Source: a bacterium (GTDB lineage Bacteria; UBP15; UBA6099; DSWB01). From it: DNA of 16,670 bases. Where the stretch lies: positions 1 to 16,670 of the forward strand of contig JAGUYV010000112.1 of assembly GCA_020061125.1 (NCBI GenBank), read 5' to 3'. The notes below the pieces were generated by a model, which saw nothing but the letters and a program-made list of their open reading frames with translations, searched no databases and was not told the DNA's origin. The position numbers and the translations under genes are program-made. Each line of letters begins with the position of its first letter. The first letter of the stretch is position 1. Shown one piece after another: positions 1-6,769 of the stretch.

Positions 1-261
1 CGCCGAGGCGTTTTTCTTCACGCGCAGGGCCGCGGTTCCCTCGTGGTACGCCAGTTCGCCTTTGCGCGTGTGGATTACGGGCGCGTCCGCGCTCTCGACC
101 CAGATGCCGCGCGCGCCGTGCAGGTCGAACAGGTCTTCGATAGGCGCATCGTCGCGAGGCACGAAGGGCACGCCGATGCGCGAGGCGCGTTCCATGGCGC
201 GTCGCGTTGCGCCCCGGCCCTTGCGCGGCGTGGTGATCAGAAATGGTGCGGTGTGGTCCAT
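1..261 (-). CDS. SAM-dependent methyltransferase, N-terminal part (gene runs off the left edge)
   Basis: Reading leftwards from an ATG at 261, 87 codons stay open to the edge. The translation starts MDHTAPFLITTPRKG and continues with RASRIGVPFVPRDD, then a GIWVES strand and HEGTAALRVKK. This order (a TT-x-R strand, a helix, IPFVPR, a short hydrophobic strand, and a FHP-x-A-x-LR-like segment) is what I recognise from the N-terminus of the YpiP/RsmJ-like class I SAM-dependent methyltransferases. The SAM-binding domain itself lies outside the window, so the family call rests on the leader domain only. The start lies 11 nt after the stop of the HIT gene, so the two are probably co-transcribed. 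No good Shine-Dalgarno is visible, which would fit coupled translation. The substrate is unknown. Confidence 0.6.
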   Translation of the reverse strand, partial: MDHTAPFLITTPRKGRGATRRAMERASRIGVPFVPRDDAPIEDLFDLHGARGIWVESADAPVIHTRKGELAYHEGTAALRVKKNASA

Positions 262-272
262 GCGTGTGCGGT

Positions 273-791
273 CTATGCGCGGTTCGGGGAGTCCTCGATC
301 CCGTGTTCCGCAAGCCCCCGGCGGAGGCGCTCCCAGGTCTCTTCGATATGTTCGCTGATCACCCGGGTGTCGCTCAACACGGGCAGAATGTTGGAATCTC
401 CAACCCAGCGGGGAATGATGTGCAGATGCAGGTGCTCCTCGATGCCCGCGCCTGCGGCCTTGCCGATGTTGTACCCGATGTTAAACCCCTGGCAATTCAT
501 CACCGAGCGCAGCACGGGCAGCATGAGCTGCGCCGCGGCCATCACATCTGCGTTGGTTTCCGCGTCCAGCTCCGTGATGCAATGCGCGTGCTGATAGGGG
601 CAAACCATCAGGTGCCCGGCGTTGTATGGGTACAGGTTCATGCACACATAGCACTTGTCCCTTTTCAGCAACACAAGCTCTTTGCGCAGATCTGCCGAAC
701 GGGGCTTGGCGCAGAAAATGCACTCGCCGTTTTCGTCCCTCTTGTCGCCGAGAATGTATTGAATGCGCCAGGGCGCCCAGATGCGGTCCAT
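273..791 (-). CDS. HIT-family nucleotide hydrolase / Ap4A phosphorylase-like protein
   Basis: A 172-residue protein of the histidine-triad family, which acts on phosphate-linked nucleotides such as diadenosine polyphosphates. The triad is visible as H120-x-H122-x-H124 in EEHLHLHIIPRW. Upstream is a CIFC pair (C24, C27) typical of zinc-binding members. The N-terminal DRIWAPWRIQYI block is the hallmark of the Ap4A-phosphorylase-like subgroup (compare mycobacterial Rv2613c), and NIGYNIGKAAGAG forms the conserved loop before the triad. The start was set at 791, not at the upstream in-frame ATGs, because GGGGGAGGAA lies just before it and the family motif begins at residue 2. It heads a minus-strand pair with the methyltransferase and is divergent from yjbQ. 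The exact substrate cannot be read from sequence. Confidence 0.88.
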   Translation of the reverse strand: MDRIWAPWRIQYILGDKRDENGECIFCAKPRSADLRKELVLLKRDKCYVCMNLYPYNAGHLMVCPYQHAHCITELDAETNADVMAAAQLMLPVLRSVMNCQGFNIGYNIGKAAGAGIEEHLHLHIIPRWVGDSNILPVLSDTRVISEHIEETWERLRRGLAEHGIEDSPNRA

Positions 792-821
792 GCGAGTTCC
801 TCCCCCGCGGTTTTCAAGGCC

Positions 822-827
822 ATTATA
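822..827 (-). promoter_or_regulatory. possible -10 element for the HIT gene
   Basis: On the minus strand this reads TATAAT, a perfect -10 hexamer, about 30 nt before the HIT start codon. I see no matching -35 at 16-18 bp, where the DNA is a run of GC. The element is therefore only suggestive. The 103-nt gap must also hold the plus-strand signals for yjbQ, for which I could not find a convincing promoter. Confidence 0.3.
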
Positions 828-894
828 ACGCGCAACTGGACGCGGCGCGCGCTTTTCGGGACAATATGGAAAACCGTACACCGGGAGGCGCTCC

Positions 895-1314
895 ATGAAA
901 TCATATCGCACGGAACTGGCGTTCAATGTGCCGTCGCGCCGCGGGTTCGTGAACATCACGCGAGATGTTCAGGCTGCGGTGGACGAGTCCGGAATCCGCG
1001 AGGGCCTGTGCCTGGTGAACGCCATGCACATCACGGCCTCGGTCTTCATCAACGACGATGAGCCGGGCCTGCACCAGGATTACGAAAAGTGGCTCGAAAC
1101 CCTGGCCCCGCACGAGCCTGTGTCGCAGTATCTGCACAACCGCACGGGCGAGGACAACGGGGACGCGCACCTCAAGCGCCAGATCATGGGCCGCGAAGTG
1201 GTGGTGGCCGTGACCGGCGGCAAACTCGATTTCGGAACCTGGGAGCGAATCTTCTACGGCGAATTCGACGGCCGCCGCCGCAAGCGCGTGCTCGTCAAGA
1301 TCATCGGGGAATAG
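895..1314 (+). CDS. yjbQ: YjbQ / UPF0047 family protein (secondary thiamine-phosphate synthase type)
   Basis: A 139-residue single-domain protein that matches the UPF0047 family along its whole length. Visible hallmarks are [13 protein letters not shown] (the usual H-x-T-A-A/S block), [11 protein letters not shown], and the C-terminal [16 protein letters not shown] followed by RKRVLVKI. Members of the family are annotated as secondary thiamine-phosphate synthases because some complement thiamine auxotrophs; the physiological reaction is not settled. GGGAGG lies six nt before the ATG. It is divergently arranged with the HIT gene and is followed by a long non-coding gap, so it is probably a single-gene unit. 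Confidence 0.88.
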   Translation: MKSYRTELAFNVPSRRGFVNITRDVQAAVDESGIREGLCLVNAMHITASVFINDDEPGLHQDYEKWLETLAPHEPVSQYLHNRTGEDNGDAHLKRQIMGREVVVAVTGGKLDFGTWERIFYGEFDGRRRKRVLVKIIGE

Positions 1315-1473
1315 CCGTAGCGGAATCTCGAATGCCGTGCCGCGCCCGGGCAGCTCGCCTTGGGTCCCCCGTAGAATAGGGGGAACTAAAAACAAACCCT
1401 GAAGTATGCGGATGTCTTTCGCCTTGACGGAAATCTTAAGGAAGCGCGGAGAATAAAGGCAGGAAGGATAAGA

Positions 1474-1632
1474 ATGGGGCAACTTGGGCTGTTGAAAAAC
1501 TCAATAAGCTGCACCAATGGCGCGAACGCAGTAAAAAATACGAACTGGGATCGCGATGTTTTTCCGCGTGACTATACCTTTTTCGGCCACCAGGTCCTTA
1601 AACAACCCCGAGCTTATTCATTGACGCATTAG
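1474..1632 (+). CDS. possible small protein, 52 aa, no recognised family
   Basis: An ATG at 1474 is preceded at 5 nt by AGGAAGGA, a strong Shine-Dalgarno, and opens 52 codons ending at TAG 1630-1632. The product starts MGQLGLLKNS and ends with DYTFFGHQVLKQPRAYSLTH. It has a balanced composition, rich in aromatic residues in its second half, which is unlike the Arg/Ala/Pro-rich chance translations common in this GC-rich DNA. I do not recognise it. It could be a genuine small protein, the remnant C-terminus of a decayed gene such as a transposase (GGGCTGTTGAAAAACTC at 1486-1502 resembles the termini of some IS elements), or chance. No convincing promoter was found. Confidence 0.27.
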   Translation: MGQLGLLKNSISCTNGANAVKNTNWDRDVFPRDYTFFGHQVLKQPRAYSLTH

Positions 1633-1759
1633 GAAATTGCATGATAAGCGAACTGTCTTTGTATTGTGTTGCGCCACATTATCATGCGCATGAGTGAATG
1701 AGCCAATCCAGTTGAGAGCAGAGCGGCCGCCGCGTTTTCCAGAATCTTGAAATCACAGG

Positions 1760-1788
1760 TTGACTCGAAAAGTTCTGGTTCCTATAAT
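1760..1788 (+). promoter_or_regulatory. sigma70-type promoter of the tRNA pair
   Basis: TTGACT (1760-1765) and a perfect TATAAT (1783-1788) are separated by 17 bp. Transcription should start at about 1795, only a few nucleotides before tRNA-Gln, as expected for a tRNA operon with a short 5' leader. Confidence 0.85.
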
Positions 1789-1800
1789 AATTACCGCCAT

Positions 1801-1871
1801 TGCGGGATCGTCTAATGGCAGGACAGCTGACTCTGGATCAGCCGGTCTAGGTTCGAGTCCTAGTCCCGCAG
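1801..1871 (+). tRNA. tRNA-Gln, anticodon CTG
   Basis: A full cloverleaf can be drawn. The acceptor stem TGCGGGA (1801-1807) pairs with TCCCGCA (1864-1870). The D arm is at 1810-1824. The anticodon stem GCTGA/TCAGC encloses the loop CTCTGGA with anticodon CTG at 1833-1835, reading CAG. The T arm CTAGG-TTCGAGT-CCTAG is at 1847-1863. The weak U1-A72 pair and discriminator G (1871) are known identity elements of bacterial tRNA-Gln, which supports the call. CCA is not encoded, so it must be added by nucleotidyltransferase. Confidence 0.93.
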
Positions 1872-1877
1872 GTGCGA

Positions 1878-1950
1878 GGCCCCTTCGTCTAGTGGCCCAG
1901 GACGTCGGATTCTCAGTCCGAAAACAGGGGTTCGAGTCCCCTAGGGGCTA
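1878..1950 (+). tRNA. tRNA-Glu, anticodon CTC
   Basis: The acceptor stem GGCCCCT (1878-1884) pairs with AGGGGCT (1943-1949), with a G1-U72 wobble at the end. The D arm follows. The anticodon stem TCGGA/TCCGA (1905-1909, 1917-1921) carries the loop TTCTCAG with anticodon CTC at 1912-1914, reading GAG. The T arm AGGGG-TTCGAGT-CCCCT ends at 1942. The discriminator is A1950 and no CCA is encoded. Only 6 nt separate it from tRNA-Gln, so both are processed from one short transcript. Confidence 0.93.
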
Positions 1951-1960
1951 TGGCCTCGCG

Positions 1961-2001
1961 AAATCGCCGCTCCGGAACCGCCGGGCGGCGATTTTTCTTT
2001 T
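1961..2001 (+). terminator. intrinsic terminator of the tRNA operon
   Basis: AAATCGCCGC (1961-1970) pairs perfectly with GCGGCGATTT (1985-1994). The stem runs directly into a T-rich tract (1992-2001, one C). It lies 10 nt after tRNA-Glu, closing a compact promoter-tRNA-tRNA-terminator unit. Confidence 0.88.
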
Positions 2002-2127
2002 GTGCGCGGGATTCCTTTTCGCGCCCTTTACTTGATCGGATCTTTCATATAAAATGGATCAACTTGAGCGCCGCATGCGCGGCCACAGCATGCCTTTTTG
2101 ATGACTTCGAGTGCAAAGGATACCGTG

Positions 2128-3408
2128 ATGAGCAAGTGGAAGCGGCAATGGATACTCCTTCCGGCGCTCGTGTGCCTGCTGGCCGCGGCCGCGCGCGCCC
2201 AGTATGTGCCCGTGGGCCGCGTGTCCGAGATTTCCGGCGACACCGTGCAGCTCAAGGGCGGCGCGGATGTGGGCTTCTCCGAGGGCGATGTGCTGGTGGT
2301 GCAGCGCGAGGGCGTGAAGGTGGCGCTCATCCGCCTCACCCGCGTGAACGCCACCGGGTCCGAGGCCATGATCGTGAACTCGGATTTCGGTTACTCCATC
2401 CAGCGCGGCGACGAGGCGGCCCACGAACTGCTGCGCACGGGCCGCAGCCGCACGGTGTCCGTGTACACCGCCGACGAGTACTGGGAATATCCCGCGGATT
2501 ATGTGCCGAATTTCGTGGAGCTGTTTCAGGAGAAAATGCCGCCCCTGCCGCGCTCGGACCTGGATTATGAAATCGAGCGCCAGAAGCGCGTGCTCGAACA
2601 GCAGCCGCGCAGCCGCGAGGCCATGGTGCGGCTGGCCGACGCCTATTTCCGCAAAGACTGGTTCGAACTGGCCATCTACTGGTACCAGCGCGGCATCCAG
2701 GAGCAGCCGCGCGCCCAGGATGTGGACAAGCTCATGTACCAGATCGTGCGAGCCTACGGCGCCCTGGGCCGGCCCGACAAGCAGAAGCTCTACATGGATT
2801 ATCTGCGCGTGAACCACCCCACCAGCGTGTTCACCACTTTCGACACCCAGCTCGACATCATCGAACCCACGGTGCAGCTTCTGCCCGAATGGCAGCGCCA
2901 CCCGCCGCGCCGCGTTCACATGAACCGCGAGGGCCTGCGCGTGCTGCACAAGGACGGCATGAGCCTCATGGGCGAGACCGTGCCCGGCCCGATCCATGGC
3001 ATGCCCGGCAAACTCGAAATGCCCGAAAAGCAGTCCGTGAGCGACGCCATCAAACAGGAAACGCCCAAAAAGGAAGACACGAAAAAGGAAGAACCCAAGA
3101 AGGAAGATAAAAAAGAGAAGAAGCCAAAAGATTCGGAAAAGAAGTCCAAGGACACGGAAAAGAAATCCGAGGCAGCGGACAAGGCCGAATGCTTTGCAAT
3201 GATTGTGGGCATTTCCGGCAAGGGTGAAATGCTGCTCGCGTCCCAGGGCGCAAAGGATTGGGCGCCCGCGGAGCTGAACGCCTGCCTGCAAAAGGGCGAC
3301 AAGGTGCGCACACTGGAAGAGAGCGGCATGCAGGTGGACTATGGCGAAGGCGGCGAGACCGCATCCGTGAAGCTGAACGCGGGCACCGCCGTCACCATCG
3401 GCAAGTAG
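2128..3408 (+). CDS. secreted multidomain protein: TPR-like region, Lys/Glu-rich linker, FecR-like C-terminus
   Basis: 426 residues from the ATG at 2128, chosen over 2098 because AAAGGA precedes it and a clean signal peptide follows (MSKWKRQ, hydrophobic core, cleavage at ARA-Q25). Residues 26-95 form a beta-rich segment, GRVSEISGDTVQLKGG followed by GFSEGDVLVV, like the small barrels at the C-terminus of FlgT-type proteins. Residues 164-230 contain a TPR-like helical repeat (AMVRLADAYFRKDWFELAIYW). Residues 311-351 are a low-complexity Lys/Glu linker. Residues 352-426 resemble a FecR fold (LQKGDKVRTLEESGMQVDYG, VKLNAGTAVTIGK). I do not know its function. It is probably periplasmic or surface-exposed and co-transcribed with the FecR protein 52 nt downstream. 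No anti-sigma transmembrane arrangement or sigma-factor partner is visible. Confidence 0.72.
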   Translation: MSKWKRQWILLPALVCLLAAAARAQYVPVGRVSEISGDTVQLKGGADVGFSEGDVLVVQREGVKVALIRLTRVNATGSEAMIVNSDFGYSIQRGDEAAHELLRTGRSRTVSVYTADEYWEYPADYVPNFVELFQEKMPPLPRSDLDYEIERQKRVLEQQPRSREAMVRLADAYFRKDWFELAIYWYQRGIQEQPRAQDVDKLMYQIVRAYGALGRPDKQKLYMDYLRVNHPTSVFTTFDTQLDIIEPTVQLLPEWQRHPPRRVHMNREGLRVLHKDGMSLMGETVPGPIHGMPGKLEMPEKQSVSDAIKQETPKKEDTKKEEPKKEDKKEKKPKDSEKKSKDTEKKSEAADKAECFAMIVGISGKGEMLLASQGAKDWAPAELNACLQKGDKVRTLEESGMQVDYGEGGETASVKLNAGTAVTIGK

Positions 3409-3460
3409 CAGGCGTTACCCCGGCGAATGCCGGACAAAAAAGAACTTACCGGACAAACAC

Positions 3461-3973
3461 ATGACAAAAAAATTTCTGGCCACGGTTTTTGCTTCCATAC
3501 TGCTTTTTGCGATGTCCGCGATTGTGATGGCGCAGGATGATGCGGACGCGGCGCCGGACACGGCCGCGGATGCGGATCTGCAAGCGCTCACCCTGGACGC
3601 GGGCGAAGTGTCCGTGGTCGTGGCCAAGATGGACGACAAGTTCAAGGTCGGCACGCCGTCCGGCGTGGTGGCGGTGCGCGGCACAAAATTCGTGGTGGGC
3701 GTGGCAGACGACGGCAAGGGCACGGTGCATGTGCTCGAAGGCAAGGTGTCCTTCTTGAACGAAGCCGGCGAAGTGCTCCTGGAAGTCGGCAAAATGATCG
3801 AATTCGCAAAGGGCATTATCCCCGAGCTTCAGGACTTCGACCTCGGCAAATATCAGGAAATTCTCAACCTCTGGGAAGGCGGCATCACCAAGGGCGAGAT
3901 TCGCGACTTCATCAAGGGCAAGGTCAAAGAAAAAGTCAAGGAAGAAGTCAAGAACAAGCTCAAGCCCTTCTGA
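3461..3973 (+). CDS. secreted FecR-domain protein
   Basis: 170 residues with a signal peptide (MTKKF, hydrophobic core, likely cleavage at VMA-Q25). A short acidic Asp/Ala segment follows. A FecR domain spans residues ~45-115, recognised by FKVGTPSGVVAVRGTKFVV followed by GTVHVLEGKVSF. The C-terminal 40 residues form a highly charged amphipathic helix (KGKVKEKVKEEVKNKLKP). Classical FecR proteins relay signals to FecI-type sigma factors through a cytoplasmic N-terminal domain. This one lacks that domain and a transmembrane anchor and has no sigma gene beside it, so a structural or surface role is more likely. No Shine-Dalgarno is evident before the ATG, so translation may be coupled to the upstream gene, whose C-terminus also looks FecR-like. 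Confidence 0.75.
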   Translation: MTKKFLATVFASILLFAMSAIVMAQDDADAAPDTAADADLQALTLDAGEVSVVVAKMDDKFKVGTPSGVVAVRGTKFVVGVADDGKGTVHVLEGKVSFLNEAGEVLLEVGKMIEFAKGIIPELQDFDLGKYQEILNLWEGGITKGEIRDFIKGKVKEKVKEEVKNKLKPF

Positions 3974-4081
3974 TTTTCCGGCATTTTATTTTGAAATAGC
4001 GGCGGTGCTTTTGCGTTCTCTGGAACGGGAAGCCGTGCATTTATGCGTGAGGGATAAGGTGTTCGGCGGTGGGGGATATGC

Positions 4082-4099
4082 GGCAGGATGGGCAGGATG
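4082..4099 (+). repeat. GCAGGATG tandem motif, copy 1
   Basis: GGCAGGATGGGCAGGATG is a direct duplication of GGCAGGATG, followed shortly by a third partial unit (CACAGGA, 4104-4110). A near-identical copy occurs in opposite orientation at 11813-11830 (17 of 18 bases). Both are intergenic. Confidence 0.5.
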
Positions 4100-4143
4100 A
4101 AAACACAGGATAATGCAAAAAATCCACATTGACAATCAGCATA

Positions 4144-4171
4144 TTAAAAATCCGGGCGCGGCGGCCGCGCC
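4144..4171 (-). terminator. candidate terminator of the apgM-like/lysC operon
   Basis: Read on the minus strand, GGCGCGG (4171-4165) pairs with CCGCGCC (4161-4155) around a 3-nt loop. It is followed after four bases (CGGA) by TTTTTA. It lies about 160 nt beyond the lysC stop. The stem is strong, but the tract is short and not immediately adjacent. Confidence 0.42.
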
Positions 4172-4240
4172 AGGAAAATGTGAATTGGTTGCATTTTTTC
4201 AGGAGATGGCGCGCGCCATGCGCTGCGGATAGTGACGCAT

Positions 4241-4269
4241 ACGGTGATTTCTCCTGTTGAAATCACCGT
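4241..4269. repeat. perfect 10-bp inverted repeat (hairpin)
   Basis: ACGGTGATTT (4241-4250) and AAATCACCGT (4260-4269) pair without mismatch around a 9-nt loop, 60 nt past the lysC stop. No T-run follows on the minus strand and only a weak TTTT at 4279-4282 on the plus strand. It could be an mRNA 3'-end stabiliser, a weak terminator or a protein-binding site. Confidence 0.45.
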
Positions 4270-4328
4270 CCGGCCTGTTTTCTCCGAATGGCGTGCACGC
4301 CGTGAGCCGCGCGCTTGCCGGAACCCTG

Positions 4329-5546
4329 TCAGGACTGCTCCAGCTCGAATTCCTTGTGCAGGGCTTTGACGGCTTTTGCGGCGAGTTTGCGCTCGATGAG
4401 GCAGGAGACCTTGATTTCCGAGGTGCTGATCATCTGGATGTTCACGCCCGCGTCGCCCAGGCAGCGGAACATGCGGGCCGCGGTGCCGGGGTGGCTGAAC
4501 ATGCCCGCGCCCACAATGCTGACCTTGGCCGTATTGTTGTCCGTAACCACGCCTTTGAAGTTCAGCGTCTTCTTGAGCTTCTTGACGGCGTCCACGGTTT
4601 TGTCCAGGTCGCTTTCATCCACGGTGAAGGTGATGTCGTTGGTCTGGCCGCGGTTGATGTTCTGGATGATCATGTCCACATTGATGGCGGCGTCCCCGAG
4701 CGCGGAGAAGATGGTTGCGGCCACGCCGGGCTTGTCCGGCACGGCCATGAGGGTGACTTTGGCGGCGTCTTTGTCGCACGCCACTCCGCTGACGATTCTG
4801 ATATTTTCCAAGTCCTTGACCTCCTTCACGAGTGTGCCGGGTTTCATGTTGAAGCTGGAGCGCACATGCAGGGTCACGCCGTATTCCTTGGCCACCTGCA
4901 CCGAGCGCGGGTGCAGCACTTTGGCGCCCAGGCTGGCCAGCTCGAGCATTTCGTCGTAGCTGATTTCATCGAGTTTCTGCGCCTCGGGCACCATGCGCGG
5001 GTCGCAGGTGTACACGCCGTCCACATCGGTGAGAATGGCGCACCAGTCGGCCTTGAGCGCCGCGGCCAGCGCCACGGCCGTGGTGTCCGAGCCGCCGCGC
5101 CCCAGGGTCGTGATCTGATTCTCTTTGTCAACCCCCTGGAACCCGGCCACGATCACGATGTTGCCCTCTTTGAGATACTTGCGCAGAGACCGCGTGTTGA
5201 TGTTGGTGATGGTGGCCTTGGCGTGCGTGGAATCGGTCTGGATGCCCGCCTGCGCGCCGGTGAGGGCAATGGACTTGTAGCCCATGGCGTGCAGAGCCAT
5301 GGAGAGAAGGGCGATGGACACCTGCTCGCCGGTGCTCAAGAGCATATCGTAGTCCCGTTCCGCTGGCAGGGGATTGAGTTTGTGGGCCAGGTCCAGCAGC
5401 TTGTCCGTTGTGTGTCCCATGGCCGAGACCACGACCACGAGGTCGTCGCCGCGGTCCTTGAGCATGGCCAGGCGTTTGGCCACGCGTTTGATGCGCGCCA
5501 CGGTGCCCACGGATGTGCCGCCGTATTTTTGTACGATGAGCGCCAC
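4329..5546 (-). CDS. lysC: aspartate kinase (EC 2.7.2.4)
   Basis: 405 residues; phosphorylates L-aspartate with ATP, the first step towards lysine/diaminopimelate, threonine and methionine. The amino-acid-kinase domain begins with the signature KYGGTS (7-12) and includes STGEQVS, GFQGVDKENQITTLGRGGSDTTA (the nucleotide/aspartate loop) and TDVDGVYTCDPR. Two ACT domains follow from about residue 265 (VPDKPGVAATIFSALGDAAINVDMI and SIVGAGMFSHPGTAARMFRCLGDAGVNIQMI), the usual site of lysine/threonine feedback. Length is normal for a monofunctional enzyme with no fused homoserine dehydrogenase. The start codon is GTG at 5546, supported by GAGGT 8 nt before it. It begins 10 nt after the stop of the ApgM-like gene, so the two form an operon. 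Confidence 0.96.
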   Translation of the reverse strand: MALIVQKYGGTSVGTVARIKRVAKRLAMLKDRGDDLVVVVSAMGHTTDKLLDLAHKLNPLPAERDYDMLLSTGEQVSIALLSMALHAMGYKSIALTGAQAGIQTDSTHAKATITNINTRSLRKYLKEGNIVIVAGFQGVDKENQITTLGRGGSDTTAVALAAALKADWCAILTDVDGVYTCDPRMVPEAQKLDEISYDEMLELASLGAKVLHPRSVQVAKEYGVTLHVRSSFNMKPGTLVKEVKDLENIRIVSGVACDKDAAKVTLMAVPDKPGVAATIFSALGDAAINVDMIIQNINRGQTNDITFTVDESDLDKTVDAVKKLKKTLNFKGVVTDNNTAKVSIVGAGMFSHPGTAARMFRCLGDAGVNIQMISTSEIKVSCLIERKLAAKAVKALHKEFELEQS

Positions 5547-5556
5547 TGTTGCAACC

Positions 5557-6762
5557 TCACTTTCGGAAAACTTCGTCCCTTATGAAAAGGTCCATGAGTT
5601 CGTGTCCATTATTGACAACCAGACCGGTGTCCGCGGCCGTGCGTTCGCTGAAGGCGGGCGCGCCGCCCGAGGTGTCCGCGCCCGCGCACAGAAACGGCAC
5701 GGGGTCGCTGGTGTGCGTGCGGATGGCGATGGGCGTGGGGTGGTCCGGAAGAAGCAGCACGCGCCACGCGCCCAGGGTTTCAAGATAATCCAGTATGGGT
5801 TTCAATATCAGGCTGTCGAATCGCTCGATGCCGGTTTTTTTCAGTTCTGCGTCGCCCATGTGCGCGGCTTCGTCCGGGCCTTCGAGGTGAACCAAAACCA
5901 GGCCGTGCGTTTCGAGCGCGCGGATCGCGGCCTCGACTTTGCCCTGGTAATTGGTGTCCACCATGCCGGTTGCGCCGGGAACCTTGAGCACGGACATGCC
6001 GGCCACCGTGGCCAGGCCCTGCACCAGGTCCACGGCCGACACGGCCGCGCCGCGCACGCCGTATTTTTTCTCGAACGGAGTCACGGCCGGAATCGCGCCC
6101 CCGCTCCACGGCCAGATCATGTTGGCCGTGCGCTTGCCCTCGGCTTCGCGCTTTTTGTTCACAGGATGATCGGCCAGAATGCCGCGTGATTTCAGGATCA
6201 GATCGCGGATGATGTCCGCGCACGGGCCGCCCGAGGGCAGATACTGCTCCCACGGCTCGTCCATGTGATCGTGCGGCGCGTGGGTGGCGAGGCCTGCGCA
6301 GCCGCCCTTGAGCGTCATGAGGTTGCGGAAGCTGACCCCGTGGTGGAAGGTGATGTCCGGGTCGCCGAGTTCTTTCTGGATCGTGGCGATGATTTCGCCG
6401 CTCTCTTCGGTGGTGATGTGCCCGGCGCTGTAATCCACCAGGGTTTCGCCCTGCACATGGAGCAGGTTGCAGCGGAACGCGAACTCGCCCTGCCCCACGG
6501 GCACGCCCATGCTTGCGGCTTCGAGCGGGCCGCGGCCCGTGTAATACTGTTTTGGGTCGTAGCCCAGGATGGACATGATGGCCACATCGCTGCCCGGCTC
6601 CATGCCCTGGGGCACATTGTGCGTGAGACCCACGATGCCGCGGCGCGCCAGGGCGTCCATGTGCGGCGTGTGCGCGGCCTCAAGGGTCGTGCGTCCACCG
6701 AACACATCCAGCGGCTTGCCCGCCATGCCGTCCGGAATCAATACCACTCTCGCAATTTTCAT
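5557..6762 (-). CDS. ApgM-family protein, probable functional homoserine kinase (or cofactor-independent phosphoglycerate mutase)
   Basis: 401 residues of the alkaline-phosphatase-fold archaeal-type phosphoglycerate mutase family. Metal and nucleophile motifs are present: IPDGMAG with D11, and EPGSDVAIMSILGYDP with S58/D59 and S64. Further on are HLEGPDEAAHMGD and LPDHPTPIAIRTHTSDPVPF, the His/Asp metal ligands. The family contains both true 2,3-bisphosphoglycerate-independent mutases and a subgroup (TIGR02535) proposed to replace homoserine kinase in bacteria lacking ThrB. Direct coupling to lysC favours the threonine role; this is inference from context. The ATG at 6762 was chosen over 6792 because the family N-terminus starts there and a promoter lies between the two. 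No Shine-Dalgarno is seen, and the transcript appears leaderless. Confidence 0.85.
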   Translation of the reverse strand: MKIARVVLIPDGMAGKPLDVFGGRTTLEAAHTPHMDALARRGIVGLTHNVPQGMEPGSDVAIMSILGYDPKQYYTGRGPLEAASMGVPVGQGEFAFRCNLLHVQGETLVDYSAGHITTEESGEIIATIQKELGDPDITFHHGVSFRNLMTLKGGCAGLATHAPHDHMDEPWEQYLPSGGPCADIIRDLILKSRGILADHPVNKKREAEGKRTANMIWPWSGGAIPAVTPFEKKYGVRGAAVSAVDLVQGLATVAGMSVLKVPGATGMVDTNYQGKVEAAIRALETHGLVLVHLEGPDEAAHMGDAELKKTGIERFDSLILKPILDYLETLGAWRVLLLPDHPTPIAIRTHTSDPVPFLCAGADTSGGAPAFSERTAADTGLVVNNGHELMDLFIRDEVFRK

Positions 6763-6769
6763 AACGATA

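Larger units (their letters stand above)
1315..1800 (+). other. intergenic region between yjbQ and the tRNA pair
   Basis: This 486-nt stretch has lower GC than its surroundings. A small hairpin (CCCCC at 1366-1370, GGGGG at 1379-1383, 8-nt loop) lies 50 nt after yjbQ, but no T-run follows on either strand, so it is not a clear terminator. A possible 52-codon ORF lies at 1474-1632 and the tRNA promoter at 1760-1788. The rest (1633-1759) shows nothing I can interpret. Confidence 0.6.
3974..4328 (+). other. intergenic region between the converging FecR operon and lysC
   Basis: 355 nt without a supportable gene. It holds a short dispersed repeat (4082-4099), a candidate minus-strand terminator (4144-4171) and a perfect 10-bp hairpin (4241-4269). 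AT-rich DNA at 4115-4150 lies between them. I could not find a convincing terminator close behind the FecR gene. Confidence 0.6.

Noticed and set aside
1503-1618. AATAAGCT / AGCTTATT inverted repeat as ends of a small mobile element
   Set aside because: Only 8 bp match, flanks diverge at once, and no target-site duplication could be seen.
1760-2035. 91-codon plus-strand frame over the tRNA pair
   Set aside because: It covers the tRNA promoter, both tRNAs and the terminator, so it cannot be a protein gene.
2059-3291. 410-codon minus-strand frame opposite the TPR/FecR-like gene
   Set aside because: The Phe/Leu-rich middle is simply the reverse complement of the Lys/Glu-rich linker; no supporting motif.
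4257-5585. 442-codon open frame on the plus strand opposite lysC
   Set aside because: A shadow of the GC-rich lysC gene: its product is rich in His, Gly and Val with no recognisable domain, while the minus strand encodes a textbook aspartate kinase.
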